Origin: Balanoglossus misakiensis
Lineage: Eukaryota > Hemichordata
NCBI GenBank assembly: GCA_040954595.2
Contig: CM082591.2
Coordinates: 6,448,001-6,512,000 of the forward strand
DNA: 64,000 nt
Direction: 5' to 3'
The notes below the pieces were generated by a model, which saw only the letters and a program-made list of their open reading frames with translations, searched no databases and was not told where the DNA came from. This document shows positions 11,336 to 22,448 of the stretch, in pieces; position 1 is the first letter of the stretch; every line of letters starts with the position of its first letter. The position numbers were made by a program, and so were the translations under genes.

Positions 11336-14300
11336 CTATGCAAATGGAAAAAAAGGTACATGTACTTGCTTCAGCCAGTTCCTTATTTCGTCACAAAGAA
11401 CATCGGTATTAGACCAGAGATTTTCTATTCGAGAAAAGGTTGCACTATACTATACATGCGGTACGTCGTAAAGTATACTGTTTCGTGGCCAGTGTTTGAT
11501 TGAAACACTCGATGTCGCCATCGTTGCTATATAGTATAATACTCAGTAAATTTTAAAATCAATCGCAACGCTGCCTTACTATAAAACCAATATTACATTT
11601 TCAACACTGGTTTGAAGGACGCATTTTATGTTTTAGAATATACTTATAGTGATATATATAAACTATACGTAGTTTATAGAGAAAATATTACCTTGCTGGC
11701 AAACGAAATATCTTGGTGAGTCACATGGAGTATCGTCCCATTTGTGACCGGCTCCGGCCCTGCATAATGATAAAGGACACAGATTAATAGAATCTCACAC
11801 TCCCAAGGACCTGGGAGTGAATGAACGTTCAACCACACTCAACTTCCATCCAAATTGTAGACACAAGAGTGAAAAACTCGCCAAAAATGAATAAACGGTA
11901 AACACCGATTATTTATTTTGGCGAGATTTTTACTCTCATATCCTACAAACGGGATGGAAGATGTGTGTGGTTCAATGTTGATTCACTATATATCCACATG
12001 TACATTAATATAAACAGTGTCTTTTATCAAACATAATTAATGGAAAAAGGGGCAGTGAGAGAGAGAGACTTTGTCCCTTTAAGTAAACGTGTGAACTCAC
12101 CACAGCTGTAAGCAACGACCACTTCCATTGGGTTCTCCACTTTGCCATGGCTGGTAACTACCCAGTGGGTTGCCCTCGGTGGTGACCCATGCATTAGACG
12201 AGTCTTGTCTGCCGTTTAACCAGATGTCTGATGATCCTACTCCACTGCTCTGGAGCAGTGCAACGATAGTTGAATGCTTGTCTGCATTTGTGTCGTGGAC
12301 TATGGCCATGCCGTTTGCCTGACATGTACTATATGCTGCTTCGAACGTCTTGGCTTCGGTGAATAATCTCAGTTCTGCACAGATACAGGATATACATACG
12401 ATAAGGTCAACGGTGGCAACTGTAGTGATGTATCGTTTTTTGGTAAATCTCTTTACAAGAAATCACTACATTTGAACAAGCAAAAGACCGCTCATTTGAA
12501 AGAAATGCGGCGACTTACCACCATTATTTGCAGGAATATTTAGAAGCTTATTAGGTGTTGATGCACGTTGGCTGTCGGTCAAACGAGACATATCAACTTT
12601 ATCTGATGGGGCAGCGTCCAACAATTGACTCAACAGCGTGGTTTGAGTGAGAGATGAGTCCGCTTGAAGCATCAGAGCCGCAACACCTTCGGAAAGTAAA
12701 GACATTTTATATTGAGACGGATGGAAGTTATATACGTGTAGCGCCCTCACTCAGAAGCATTTGGAGGGGACAGCCTCACTTTGGAGAGGAAGCCATCTTT
12801 GATTTGGTATGTATGTCTTGTGAAGGTGCAGCATTGCACGTGTGGTATGTTCAGTGCTGAGAAATGCAACGCCTTGTGCTCGTTTCAATATCACATGAAC
12901 ACGCGTGCTAGGGGGATGGGTGATTTCTTATGTCGGCAGAATTTGCCAAGCCACTAACCAGCTACATGAGGAGTTGCCATCGAGGTTCCACTCATAGTGG
13001 TGTAGCTGCCATCTCCGCTGTAGGAGGCGCTGTAGACGTCACTTCCGGGTGCCTGAATGTTGACGCAGCTGCCGTGATTTGAATAATAGGCCAAGTCATC
13101 ATCGGATTCGGTCGCCCCTACTGTGATTGCCTGCAACGTAAAATATGAACAATGGTAGCTGCGATAGAGAGGTGTATATTAAAACACACACAGTAATTTG
13201 CATTTGTTCAATGATTCAAGACGTACACTACGGAGTCCAACTGTTGATGTTCAATAACCATAATATTATGGAATCCAAATCAGTCAGCAAAATACAAACA
13301 CATACACCTCATTAACTCTAAAACCAGGGATTGTTTTACCAACAATCCTTTCACCCCAGTTCCTTCCATGCAGGTCCAACATTACCATAGAAAACAATGG
13401 GTTTGGACTGAACCATGGTGGTGGAAGGGGTGAGACACGCATAGTTCTCGGTCATGATTGCACGTCGACGTTCTACTCAAATCCCAATGCCTCGACGTAT
13501 TTAAAGTATGTGTTTCCATACGTCAAATGTATTACCTCAGGAGCCGATGCAGGTGACCTGGTACAGGCGTCTGTATTCTCGTTTCCAGCGGCAACGACGA
13601 CGATGTACCCAGCATCGGTTAAACGTTTGACTGCCAAATTCGAAGTTGTGGAGTGTCCACCGCCAAGCGACATGGAGACCACTGCTGGTTTCATATTGGA
13701 AGCGGCGACTGCGTCCATGCCTGCGAGAATAAGTAACGTCAGCCTGTATGTTCAAACGGTTCTGTACGGATAGTACATTGTAATTTTCATTCACCATGTA
13801 TCAAAACGAAGACAACTACAAAGTTGTACTTTTTTCGGACAATTTTAGCGCGATTTGTTTGCTATATCACAGACAAAGAGAAAGAATCTCTTTGTCTGTG
13901 TCTGTGACTATATACACACTGTTATAACCTGGTCTCACCTGCAACAACGCCACTGGTTGACCCACTACCTTGGCAATTCAAAACACGACCCGCATACAAA
14001 GTAACACCAGGTGCAACGCCAACAGTGCTCCCGCCGATAGTACCAGCACAGTGAGTACCGTGTCCATGACAGTCATTTCCCTGCAAAACGGATAGACCAA
14101 AGAGAAATATTAACACAAAACTTCTCAAATTGTCAAAAGATCCTGAAAAAAATATCGGTCGTATATCTCTTAAGTTGTCTTGAAACACGGACGAGCGTTT
14201 TTCTTCTCATCTTTTATTATCATTTTATGCAGTGTAAAATTTTAGATTTTGTTTGCTGGTTTAACATAATTAGTAGAGTAACCGAACTGTTTCTAACAAA

Positions 14301-15134
14301 ATTGCAATCTCTGCAATAAGGCAACATTGTATCTCTAAGACGGGCCTTAAATCTCAAACATTGGTTCAAACTTACATTTTGTCCATCTGAAAAGGCGTCG
14401 AAAAAGCTAAATGCTCTACCGCCAAACTCGTTATGTGAGAAACGTATGCCAGTATCCAAGACGAAGACATTCACTCCACTACCGTCCCCTATTAATAGAA
14501 GAAGTCGTGTATGTGGTCATCTTTGTCTAACCTATTAAAGTAATTGGTTGACAGCGAATGTGAAATGGTAAGATAGCAAGTGTTATTATTACGGTTAATG
14601 ATTTTATTTAACGTTAACTGAATACCGTATACCATATTGTGATAACCATACTGGTTACCCATGCAATCAACTAGTGAAATCTAACGCACTAGTAGTAGTT
14701 GACTTAATCAAAAGCATTGCCTGTAATAAATCCACAACTTAATACAAGATTAAACCACTTTTCAAAAAATGTAAACTTAAGGGTAAAAGATATAAACCTT
14801 ACCTAGTGGTGATGATGAATATATGTTATCCAAAGGCAGGTCTGCTTGATCAATCCTGTCCAAGCCCCATGTCACTGATCCATGGATAACTTCGTCTTCC
14901 TCAACAAACTCCACCTCATCCAACCAACGCAGCTAAATGAAAATAAAAATAAAAAGGATGATACTAATTACTACAAGGAAGGAAAATGCATGCATGCATG
15001 CATGCATACATACATACATACATACATACATACATACATACATACATACATACATACATACATACATACATACATACATACATACATACATACATACATA
15101 CATACATACATACATACATACATACATACACACA

Positions 15135-15166
<32 letters not shown>

Positions 15167-15175
15167 CACACACAT

Positions 15176-15206
<31 letters not shown>

Positions 15207-16010
15207 GGAAGACAGACATATGACCAGAGGCTTTGAAAACAACGAATCTTACTATTTCGACTGCGTCTGCGGGAACTCTTGCAACAAAACCTTTCATCAG
15301 ACTAGTCACATCTACTTGGAAGTCTATATGCAATCCACGTTGTTCAGCAAGCTCCTGGAATCTTCTTTCGAAAGCTGCCAATTCTTCATCGGTAAGACCG
15401 TCCTGAACGATAAATGAATTTTAATGAATACACACTATCAAACTCAGAAATATTTTACATGAACCATTGAACTTGGACACGGTCATAGAATAGCAACGAC
15501 CAAACGTTTTGAACATATGTCCTTAGTATGTGTACAACTTGTACAACAAACGAATGAATGGCTTTCGTTCTACTTTTTCACTTTAATGATTTTACTTATC
15601 ATTTACTATATCGAAGTTTCGGTACGTCATATACAAAATATACTACGACCAAGCGTGTTTTCATAGGTTATTGTTTTTCCAACATTCACAACTAGCCATT
15701 TCACTCGGATCAAAGCATAGTATTATCGCAAATGTGATTAATTTTACATGCTACACAGAAGCGACATGCATTTCTGTATACTAAAAAATCGCTTCCTTAC
15801 CCTCAGTTTGACTATGTATTCATCGTCTATCCGTTCTTCTCCGGCGTGGATCAATGGAGCTTGAGTTTCACGTTTCACGAAGCTCGGACGCAGCGCACGG
15901 ATTCTTCGCTCTTCCGCAACCTTCCTCTTATTTTTGCCGGCTGCTGTGATCTGCACCACAAGCAGTGCAAACACGCAGAACCAAATCGCCGCGGATCGCG
16001 TTGTGATCAT
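11067..16010 (-). CDS. Gene B: secreted proteinase K-like subtilase with C-type lectin and two LNR-like repeats (626 aa)
   Basis: Complete paralog of gene A. Exons in transcript order: 16010-15801 (exon begins 16016), 15402-15253, 14932-14803, 14488-14376, 14080-13939, 13720-13536, 13130-12959, 12686-12519, 12374-12101, 11759-11692, 11335-11067. They sum to 1881 nt with the stop. Residues 1-24 or so are a signal peptide, about 64-137 I9, 139-423 S8 catalytic (D175, H208, N295, S360), 424-537 CTL, 538-626 two LNR-like repeats. The stop is TAA at 11069-11067, with AATAAA signals at 10962-10957 and 10854-10849. The TAA overlaps a perfect donor consensus (CT/GTAAGT at 11070), so splicing to further exons cannot be excluded, though none was found downstream. 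An ATG at 16028 was rejected because the acceptor shared with gene A (TTTCAG) lies inside that stretch. Confidence 0.86.
11692..12374 (-). CDS. Gene B C-type lectin domain (two exons)
   Basis: Exons 12374-12101 and 11759-11692 have the same phases as the CTL of gene A. Key parts are [44 protein letters not shown] and YFVCQQ. EPN predicts mannose-type ligand preference. The intron between the two exons holds a left-truncated TTAA hairpin element. B has one CTL where A has at least two. Confidence 0.85.
11816..12078. mobile_element. Left-truncated TTAA hairpin element (family copy 1)
   Basis: The right end (CAGTGAGAGAGAGAGACTTT...CCCT then TTAA at 12079-12082) and the central hairpin match the full copies at 39896 and 40766. 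The outer left arm is missing. It lies in the CTL intron of gene B and is absent from gene A. Confidence 0.72.
12519..14488 (-). CDS. Gene B peptidase S8 catalytic exons
   Basis: Five exons as in gene A: Asp exon 14488-14376 ([17 protein letters not shown]), His exon 14080-13939 (HGHGTHCAG), 13720-13536 ([17 protein letters not shown]), Ser exon 13130-12959 ([12 protein letters not shown]), and 12686-12519. The sequence around the oxyanion Asn (AAGNEN) is closer to classical proteinase K than in gene A. The intron at 13721-13938 carries a 33-bp palindromic insertion absent from A. Confidence 0.87.
13868..13907. mobile_element. Minimal palindromic insertion with the TIR of the 681-bp element
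   Basis: CACAGACAAAGAGA, 5-bp spacer, then its exact complement, followed by TCTGTGA. Gene A has the empty site (GCTATATACACAC). In B, CTATAT stands on both sides, consistent with a target duplication. The arm equals the end of the element at 42457-43137. Confidence 0.65.
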
Positions 16011-16016
16011 GATCGT
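14803..16016 (-). CDS. Gene B signal peptide and I9 propeptide exons
   Basis: Exons 16016-15801, 15402-15253 and 14932-14803 have the same lengths and phases as in gene A. The leader is [20 protein letters not shown]. The I9 landmarks are [42 protein letters not shown] and [11 protein letters not shown]. Predicted role: chaperone and inhibitor of its own protease until cleavage near residue 137. Confidence 0.85.
14987..15218. repeat. GCAT / CATA / CACG / CA / GACA compound microsatellite
   Basis: Sits at the same intron position in gene B as the 4652-5073 array in gene A, but with a different composition (CACG and CA tracts added, shorter GACA). Confidence 0.97.
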
Positions 16017-16285
16017 CTGAAATGCCATGATGAGAGAAAAAAACATGTTATTTAAGATAAAAGTGCACGAAACTGATATATGTTTCTTGATTTACTCGGT
16101 AAAACGTTTTTCCTTATTGGATGACAGTTTCTTAATGCAACTCATGTCATTTCATGGAAATCGACAGAAACAAAAAAAGTCATCTAATGCTACTACTGAA
16201 TAGTTTAAGCTTCAAGAACCATACCTTTGTTTTCCTCGATGTTTGAAACACAGTTGAAGGAGGTCCAGCAAGAGACTCTGCTTAC

Positions 16286-16342
16286 CAGTGTTGATGCAAC
16301 GAAGTGCAGTAACTTTCTCCTCAGAACATTGGCTTTATAAAT
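16286..16342 (-). promoter_or_regulatory. Gene B core promoter and non-coding first exon
   Basis: TATAAA at 16339-16334 sits in the same CATTTATAAAG context as in gene A. It is followed by a conserved 5'UTR block and donor CACTG/GTAAGC, closing the exon at 16286. Unlike A, no CCAAT box stands just upstream. Confidence 0.58.
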
Positions 16343-16627
16343 GCACTGCTGCGTTAATTAGCCTTGGTCCCAAAATAAATTTTCATGCATACAAAATACA
16401 TTTTAACCTATTTAATGAATTGATTTCCATCAATTTTATGTTTTCCTTCTGAATGAGAGATAAATCATCCAGACACACAAAAGAGATTTGCATTTCTTAG
16501 TGACAATCCGCCTACATGCTCTTCGCCAGTGCCACGTCAGCCAAACTGTGGATATTTTTTTAAAACTGCTGTAAACATGAGGGTTTGCCTTGCTGAGCTT
16601 TACACGAGCGCTCCCTGGGAGTTCAGG

Positions 16628-16980
16628 ATTCATTCATTCATTCATTCATTCATTCATTCATTCATTCATTCATTCATTCATTCATTCATTCATTCATTCA
16701 TTCACTCGTTCGTTCGTTCATTCATTCATCCATCCATCCATCCATCCATCCATCCATCCATCCGTCCGTCCGTCCGTCCGTCCGTCCGTCCATTCATTCA
16801 TTCATTCATCCATCCATCCATCCATCCATCCATCCATCCATCCATCCATCCATCCATCCATCCATCCATCCATTCATTCATTCATTCATTCATTCATTCA
16901 TTCATTCATTCATTCATTCATTCATTCATTCATTCATTCATTCATTCATTCATTCATTCATTCATTCATTCATTCATTCA
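16628..16980. repeat. ATTC / CATC / CGTC microsatellite
   Basis: Compound tetranucleotide array upstream of the gene B promoter, homologous in position to 6453-6744. It has an extra CGTC block at 16762-16790. Confidence 0.97.
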
Positions 16981-18573
16981 ATTCATTTATTTATTTACAA
17001 CTTTAAAGAGCGTCCGAGTCACCTGTTGAGTATATTAATCAGGGCTCGTACAACACAATAGAATACATTGGGAAAAATGAAAAGTGATTCTAAATCATGA
17101 TAAAATTTTAGGGGAACTCTCTTAGCAGAGTTTTCTACAATGTAAGCATATTTTGCCCTAGGATGTAAGCAAGTCCAAGCGTTTGAAGTATTCTCTCACG
17201 AGCGCTAGTGTAGCATCTTTGGGATACAGGGAGAGGTGGGATATACCGTTATAGGCATATAATACAAAATTCGTTGTCTAACCGATAACACATATGTTAC
17301 AGCAGATATTTGACCAAATGTTGAGAAAACATTGGGGGTATTCAAATAACACACGCAAAGCTCTCTTTTGCAAAATAAATATGTTATCTTAATTATGCCA
17401 TGTCGTATTACGCCAAACAATTATCGCCATCTATACCTCGCACGATTATTAACAACAGGTAGTTGTGGAAGTTACATTCTGTAGCTGCTGCAACTGGAAT
17501 CATATGAAAATGGGTTTGTAACCATTTACGATGGGTGCGGCTTTATTAAACTTAGTCATCGGATATTAATATTTTGATATTTCCCGTGTGTGTGGGGGGG
17601 TGTCTGTGTGTCTGTGTGTGTGTCCGTGTGTTTCGTGAATCCACAAATATACCTGCCACGACATCCTATAAAATATCTCATGCATATTAAATACTTTGAC
17701 CTATAGAATGAATTGTTTTCCATCAGTTTTATGTTTCAATCTGAACGAGCGAGGGATAAATCACCCAGACATGATGTCCGCACAATAGACGAGTTGTCTT
17801 TCTTAATGACATTCCGCCTACATGCTCTTCACCAATGCAACGTCAGCCATACTGTGGGTCTGCTTTGTGAAGAAGCCTGGGTTTTTTCTTGCTGGGTTTT
17901 GTATGCGTGTTCTCTTTGAGTTCAGGAATTACCATTATCGCCATCTATATCTCGCAGTATTTTTAACAAAACGGGAATAGCGATAGTTGCGGAAGTTGAA
18001 TTTTGTAACTTTATCTACACCTGCTGCAACTGGAATCATATGCAAATACGCCTGTAACTTGACACTTTTTGCAGCGACCATTTTACGATGGGTGTGGCAT
18101 TAACTCATACTCTCAATATGTAGACTGAGTTAAATAGATTATACATGTATCATGTGCGCATCTTTCTCTGTGTGTATGTCTGCGTGTGTGTGTCTGTGTG
18201 CGCTTATGTGTGTCTAGTGAACACAGAAATATATTTGCCATCACGACATCGGATATTAATATTTAAAATTTTCCTGCAGTAATCGCTTTCGCTTTCATCA
18301 AACTTCTAATTTGAAACTTTCTATACCCGCATATATTACTTTGCTTGGTAATTGATTTTCTTTGTCTGTGATATATCAAAAATACTACTACACAAGTACA
18401 CAACATTAACTAAAACTAAAAATAAAGTAACACGCAAACTCGGCGTTTCCAACATACTGGGCGAATAATGCTTATGTTGGCTGGGATACTGTTGTCCAAA
18501 AGAGCATTGGAATATTTCGCAGTCATATTTCTGCGTTACCAAAACGACACAATTTCAGGTTTAACGGAAACAT

Positions 18574-18828
18574 ACGTGACCCATGATTTCCTTCATAAGC
18601 AAACTCGGGAACGAGGCTGCTATAGGGGTTAGCGCCCTCAGGCGGTCTTGGAGAGATATAGTGATCGCCTTCTGGGTGATACGGGGTGGTGTGTGTTTTG
18701 GCAAGACTGGTCATTTTGCATTCTTCTTCAATATATTCGTAAGATATCTCTCCAAATCGCCTGAGGGCGCTTACCCCTATAGCAGCCTCGTTCCCGAGCT
18801 TACTTATGAAAAAAAACTTGGGTCACAC
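18574..18828. mobile_element. Inverted-repeat (foldback) element
   Basis: Imperfect arms of about 85 bp: the left arm contains ACTCGGGAACGAGGCTGCTA and GCGCCCTCAGGCG; the right arm is the complement. The central spacer is about 75 bp. No clear target duplication and no ORF. Confidence 0.7.
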
Positions 18829-19610
18829 ATAGCATTTAAGGGCTTATGAATTTTAGTAGCAACTTATGAATTGTCCGATAAGGGTTTCTATTCAGTCATC
18901 AAATCATCTATATTGAAGTGCTTCCTAAACTATCGCATTACGAAAGGTCCAGAGTAGTCACCCTGACAAGGAAGGTGTTCCTGTATAGGTCAGGTTAACC
19001 TACATTAAGAAAGAGATAAACCCGGATGTAGGCATGGTTATCAAACTCCACAGCCTCATATGTATAAATGTGTTAACACTCTTTTGGAATATGATGTCAT
19101 TTTCTTGAAATGTTCACAAAAGGTGCCAGAATAGGAGTAAGCTGTATCACAAGTTAATTTCAAAATTCGGCCTGTCTCGTTCACATAGTCACTTCCGTAG
19201 TTTTTTCCCCTTTGTGGAGTACCAGTAACATTCTACAACATAGCTATTTTTCAAAACAACTATTAAATACAGCAAAAACCAATTACCGAGTAAACCTCGT
19301 TTTTTGATTAAACACCCGATGTAAAAATAAAGGCTTTGTTGGGATTTCAATTCAATGTATTTTTATTTTTTATGTTGCTGGCACCCAAGGTGCAAATGAA
19401 ATTAATGAAATTTTAAATATGTCAATCCTGTTTGCTGATCGTAGAAATGGGAGCTGATATGTTGGTAGGAAAATAAAATAACTTTTAATTTATGTTATAA
19501 AGTGATGACGAGGAATCTGGGAATGAAGGCTGTGAGATATTATAAGTGATAAACATCAAATTCCCTGGCGTTCATGGTAAGGAAAATGTGTAATTACTTA
19601 CAGAGGTTAA

Positions 19611-19673
19611 AGGGACAAAGTCTCTCTCTCTTGCTATTATGTTTGATGCAAGACACCGTTTATATTATTCTAC
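19611..19673. mobile_element. Fragment of the TTAA hairpin element (left arm only)
   Basis: TTAA at 19607-19610 followed by AGGGACAAAGTCTCTCTC and the next 40 bp or so of the left arm; the rest is missing. Confidence 0.65.
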
Positions 19674-19810
19674 TAATTTAATTTCTTTTGGTGGTAACAA
19701 TTGTGCTAGTATAAGCCCTAGGGCTGTGTTAACTTCCACCCCAAAGCATCTGCGTGGACGCATCTGCTTCTCAGTCCAACATTGGAGGTGTGCTCAGGCC
19801 AATCAGACGC

Positions 19811-19882
19811 AGGTCTCAAAAAGACTCCCCAGCACAGCCCGAACGGAGGTCTCAAAAAGACTCCCCAGCACAGCCCAAGTTC
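19811..19882. repeat. Two-copy 36-bp tandem repeat
   Basis: AGGTCTCAAAAAGACTCCCC followed by AGCACAGCCC occurs at 19811 and again at 19847. Confidence 0.85.
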
Positions 19883-21598
19883 AAACTCACTGCAGTCTGG
19901 TACGTATTGATTGACTGTCAGCTGTAGCGCACATGCTATGGTGTTATTCTGTCTTTCTAGAAAAGTCAAAACGTATCGGTAATATTTTCTATGGTTGTCC
20001 TTTCTGTCTGGGAATATTTCAACTCCGAATGACTTAAGTTAGTATTATCGACTGGTTTTCTGTGCAACTTGACCGATGTTTAATATTATGATACGTATAA
20101 CCAACTACACGGTGAGTCAAGATTCGGACAGAATGATCATGGCCTGTCCATATATTTCTCCAGCAAACGTGTAAGAGATTTAGGGGTTGTATTAGAAAGT
20201 ACATTAAACATTTCAATCGCCAACTTCAAGATAATGTTGCTTGCTAATAACGGACAATTGGGGGTTACTGAACAGAGCACCACCCTCAGCATTCTTCTAA
20301 ACCACACGGCACCACAAAAGCAAGCCCTCTTTTATGGTCTGCTATAACCTAAGGACACAGTGGAAACTAATAAAACCGGTAGACCTCCACTCGTCTATTG
20401 TCTGGGCGGATTACAGTAATACCATTCAATTACCTTAGGAAAGGCTATATGTATTATAAGACTTTCTACTGAATACACGGTGGCAGTCTCAAATGAAACA
20501 CGATACACTGGGCTATGTTCTTTTTAAAATAAGCGTTTCATCGGTTCAAACTAAGATACCTCAACCTGAACAAATGTACACGTTTGATACATTTCTTAAC
20601 TAACTTTGTGTTGCTTGGCTACGTTATTTTTTCTGCTTTTATGGTCGTATAAAATTATTGATAAACAACCTGTGATGGCGTACTTTTCCTTTCGAATAAA
20701 AGATTGACCGAGAATACGCGTGCCATGGAAAGGTCAGAGATCCTATCTGTCACGGGATCCGCGATGTGAAGCTATGGTCCCGCTTTACTGTCATTCATGC
20801 TTTTGTATTAATACATTAACCTATAATGCATTCTGTTAAATCGTGTCCATTTTTGCTCCACTAAAATCCTCAAAAGATAAAAATATACAATACAAACTCA
20901 AGTTTGGCCCCGTGGTATTCAAACATGGTCGTCCAAAAAGCAGGATTTAAAAGAATTCCATGAAGAATTGACGTCACACCTTTTCTTATATTTTTTCTCA
21001 ACATTTTGCACACACACACACATACACACTTAGCTCTAATAATCAAGGCCTCAGGAAACACCAATACCAACGGCAAGGATACACTGTTACCATGGCAGAT
21101 AACACGGTCTTTACAAACATCTACACAACAAAAACACAAATCCTTGCAAAGTACAGGCATTAAATAGTAGAAATTAATGTTGTCTTCTGGTAAGGATTAG
21201 ATTAAACACTTCAAAATTCACACGGCCCTCCCCAAGATTTTCGTAAATCAGTGGACTCTCATCGTCTGTGTTCAGCACCTAGTTAATATCGTAAATTCCT
21301 AAAACTTGTGATTGTTTTAGTTTTTTTTATTTATGAGAATTGAAGGGGGCTATTCGTGCTGCACATGTGGGACTTTCTGATTATAAACACACAAAGGGTA
21401 CCGTGTTTATCAATCCCCACTGTTCATAGAGACCTTGCCAACCAACGTTCTATCAAAGTAACTCGGAATGTGATACACTTAGCGACATATTGTCTGCCGT
21501 GATGTAACAATGTAATACAAAGTAGCAAGCATATTGTTTTCAACACATGTTTTTTACCTCGCGTAACAGCGAGGTCATGTTTTTGCCCCCTCTGTGTG

Positions 21599-21600
21599 TA

Positions 21601-21645
<45 letters not shown>

Positions 21646-21648
21646 TTC
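21599..21648. repeat. TGTC microsatellite
   Basis: About twelve units of CTGT in otherwise unremarkable sequence upstream of gene C. Confidence 0.95.
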
Positions 21649-22448
21649 CACGATTTCTGATCAGATTTCGATCAGTTTTGGTACTCAGGTTCGATATACG
21701 AATGGCAAGAACTGATGTATTAGTATTTTAGTGACAGCGGACAGCAAATTAATCGAGTTATGACAAAATAAAAATAGCCCTCAATGCAACCCTATGAAGG
21801 ACGGTGTCAAGGCACCTCAAAAGATAAAAATATGCATACAAACTCAAGCATGACTGCGTGAGAATTCATCATGGCCTCCCAGAAAGCAGGACTTAAAGGA
21901 ATTCTGATGACTATTAGAAAATGCATCTTGTCTAGAGATGTTTGGATTTTTTGTTATTTATGTGGTCATTTTCGACCACCAAGTGCCTATTTGCCAAAAT
22001 AATTCTAACCTCTGGGTCGCATTTCTTATGGAATTACTTTGTGGGGGGGATATTCGGCAATTTTACGAGTACTTAGGATAACGCAAAATGTGTTTTACAG
22101 AAAATGCATTTCAGGCTGCGGGCACAGTCTACGCAAAACACTTAATAATGGCATGGTCAGTGTATAAAGTTTGGGCGGCAAAAGAAACAAAATCACGCCA
22201 TGGCAAGAAAGCTTTTACCTGCAGTGAGGATCGGCAAAAAAATCACTACTTGCATTTGAATTCAACAAATGGCAATGTGGTAAGTCCTGCCTTATCCGGG
22301 AGATTACACACACAAACAAGTTGTGATTACAAAGTTTGTTCAGGGGACTCGCCAATAAAAATCAAACGGTTTGCGGATCCAACGGTAGAGCTCGCTGCCG
22401 AGACTTGCCGGCGTCACCCCAGTTCGGAGAAGCTCCGTGAAAGTGAAG

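Larger units (their letters stand above)
16981..22448. other. Divergent intergenic region between genes B and C
   Basis: 16981-18540 is the copy of the gene A upstream flank. An inverted-repeat element lies at 18574-18828, a hairpin-element fragment at 19611-19673, a 36-bp tandem pair at 19811-19882 and a TGTC run near 21601. The segment 21050-21540 matches 33650-34140 in gene D. No gene was recognised. Confidence 0.6.

Noticed and set aside
19639-19914. 91-codon frame containing VSKRLPST twice
   Set aside because: The repetition is just the 36-bp tandem duplication, and the frame starts within a mobile-element fragment.
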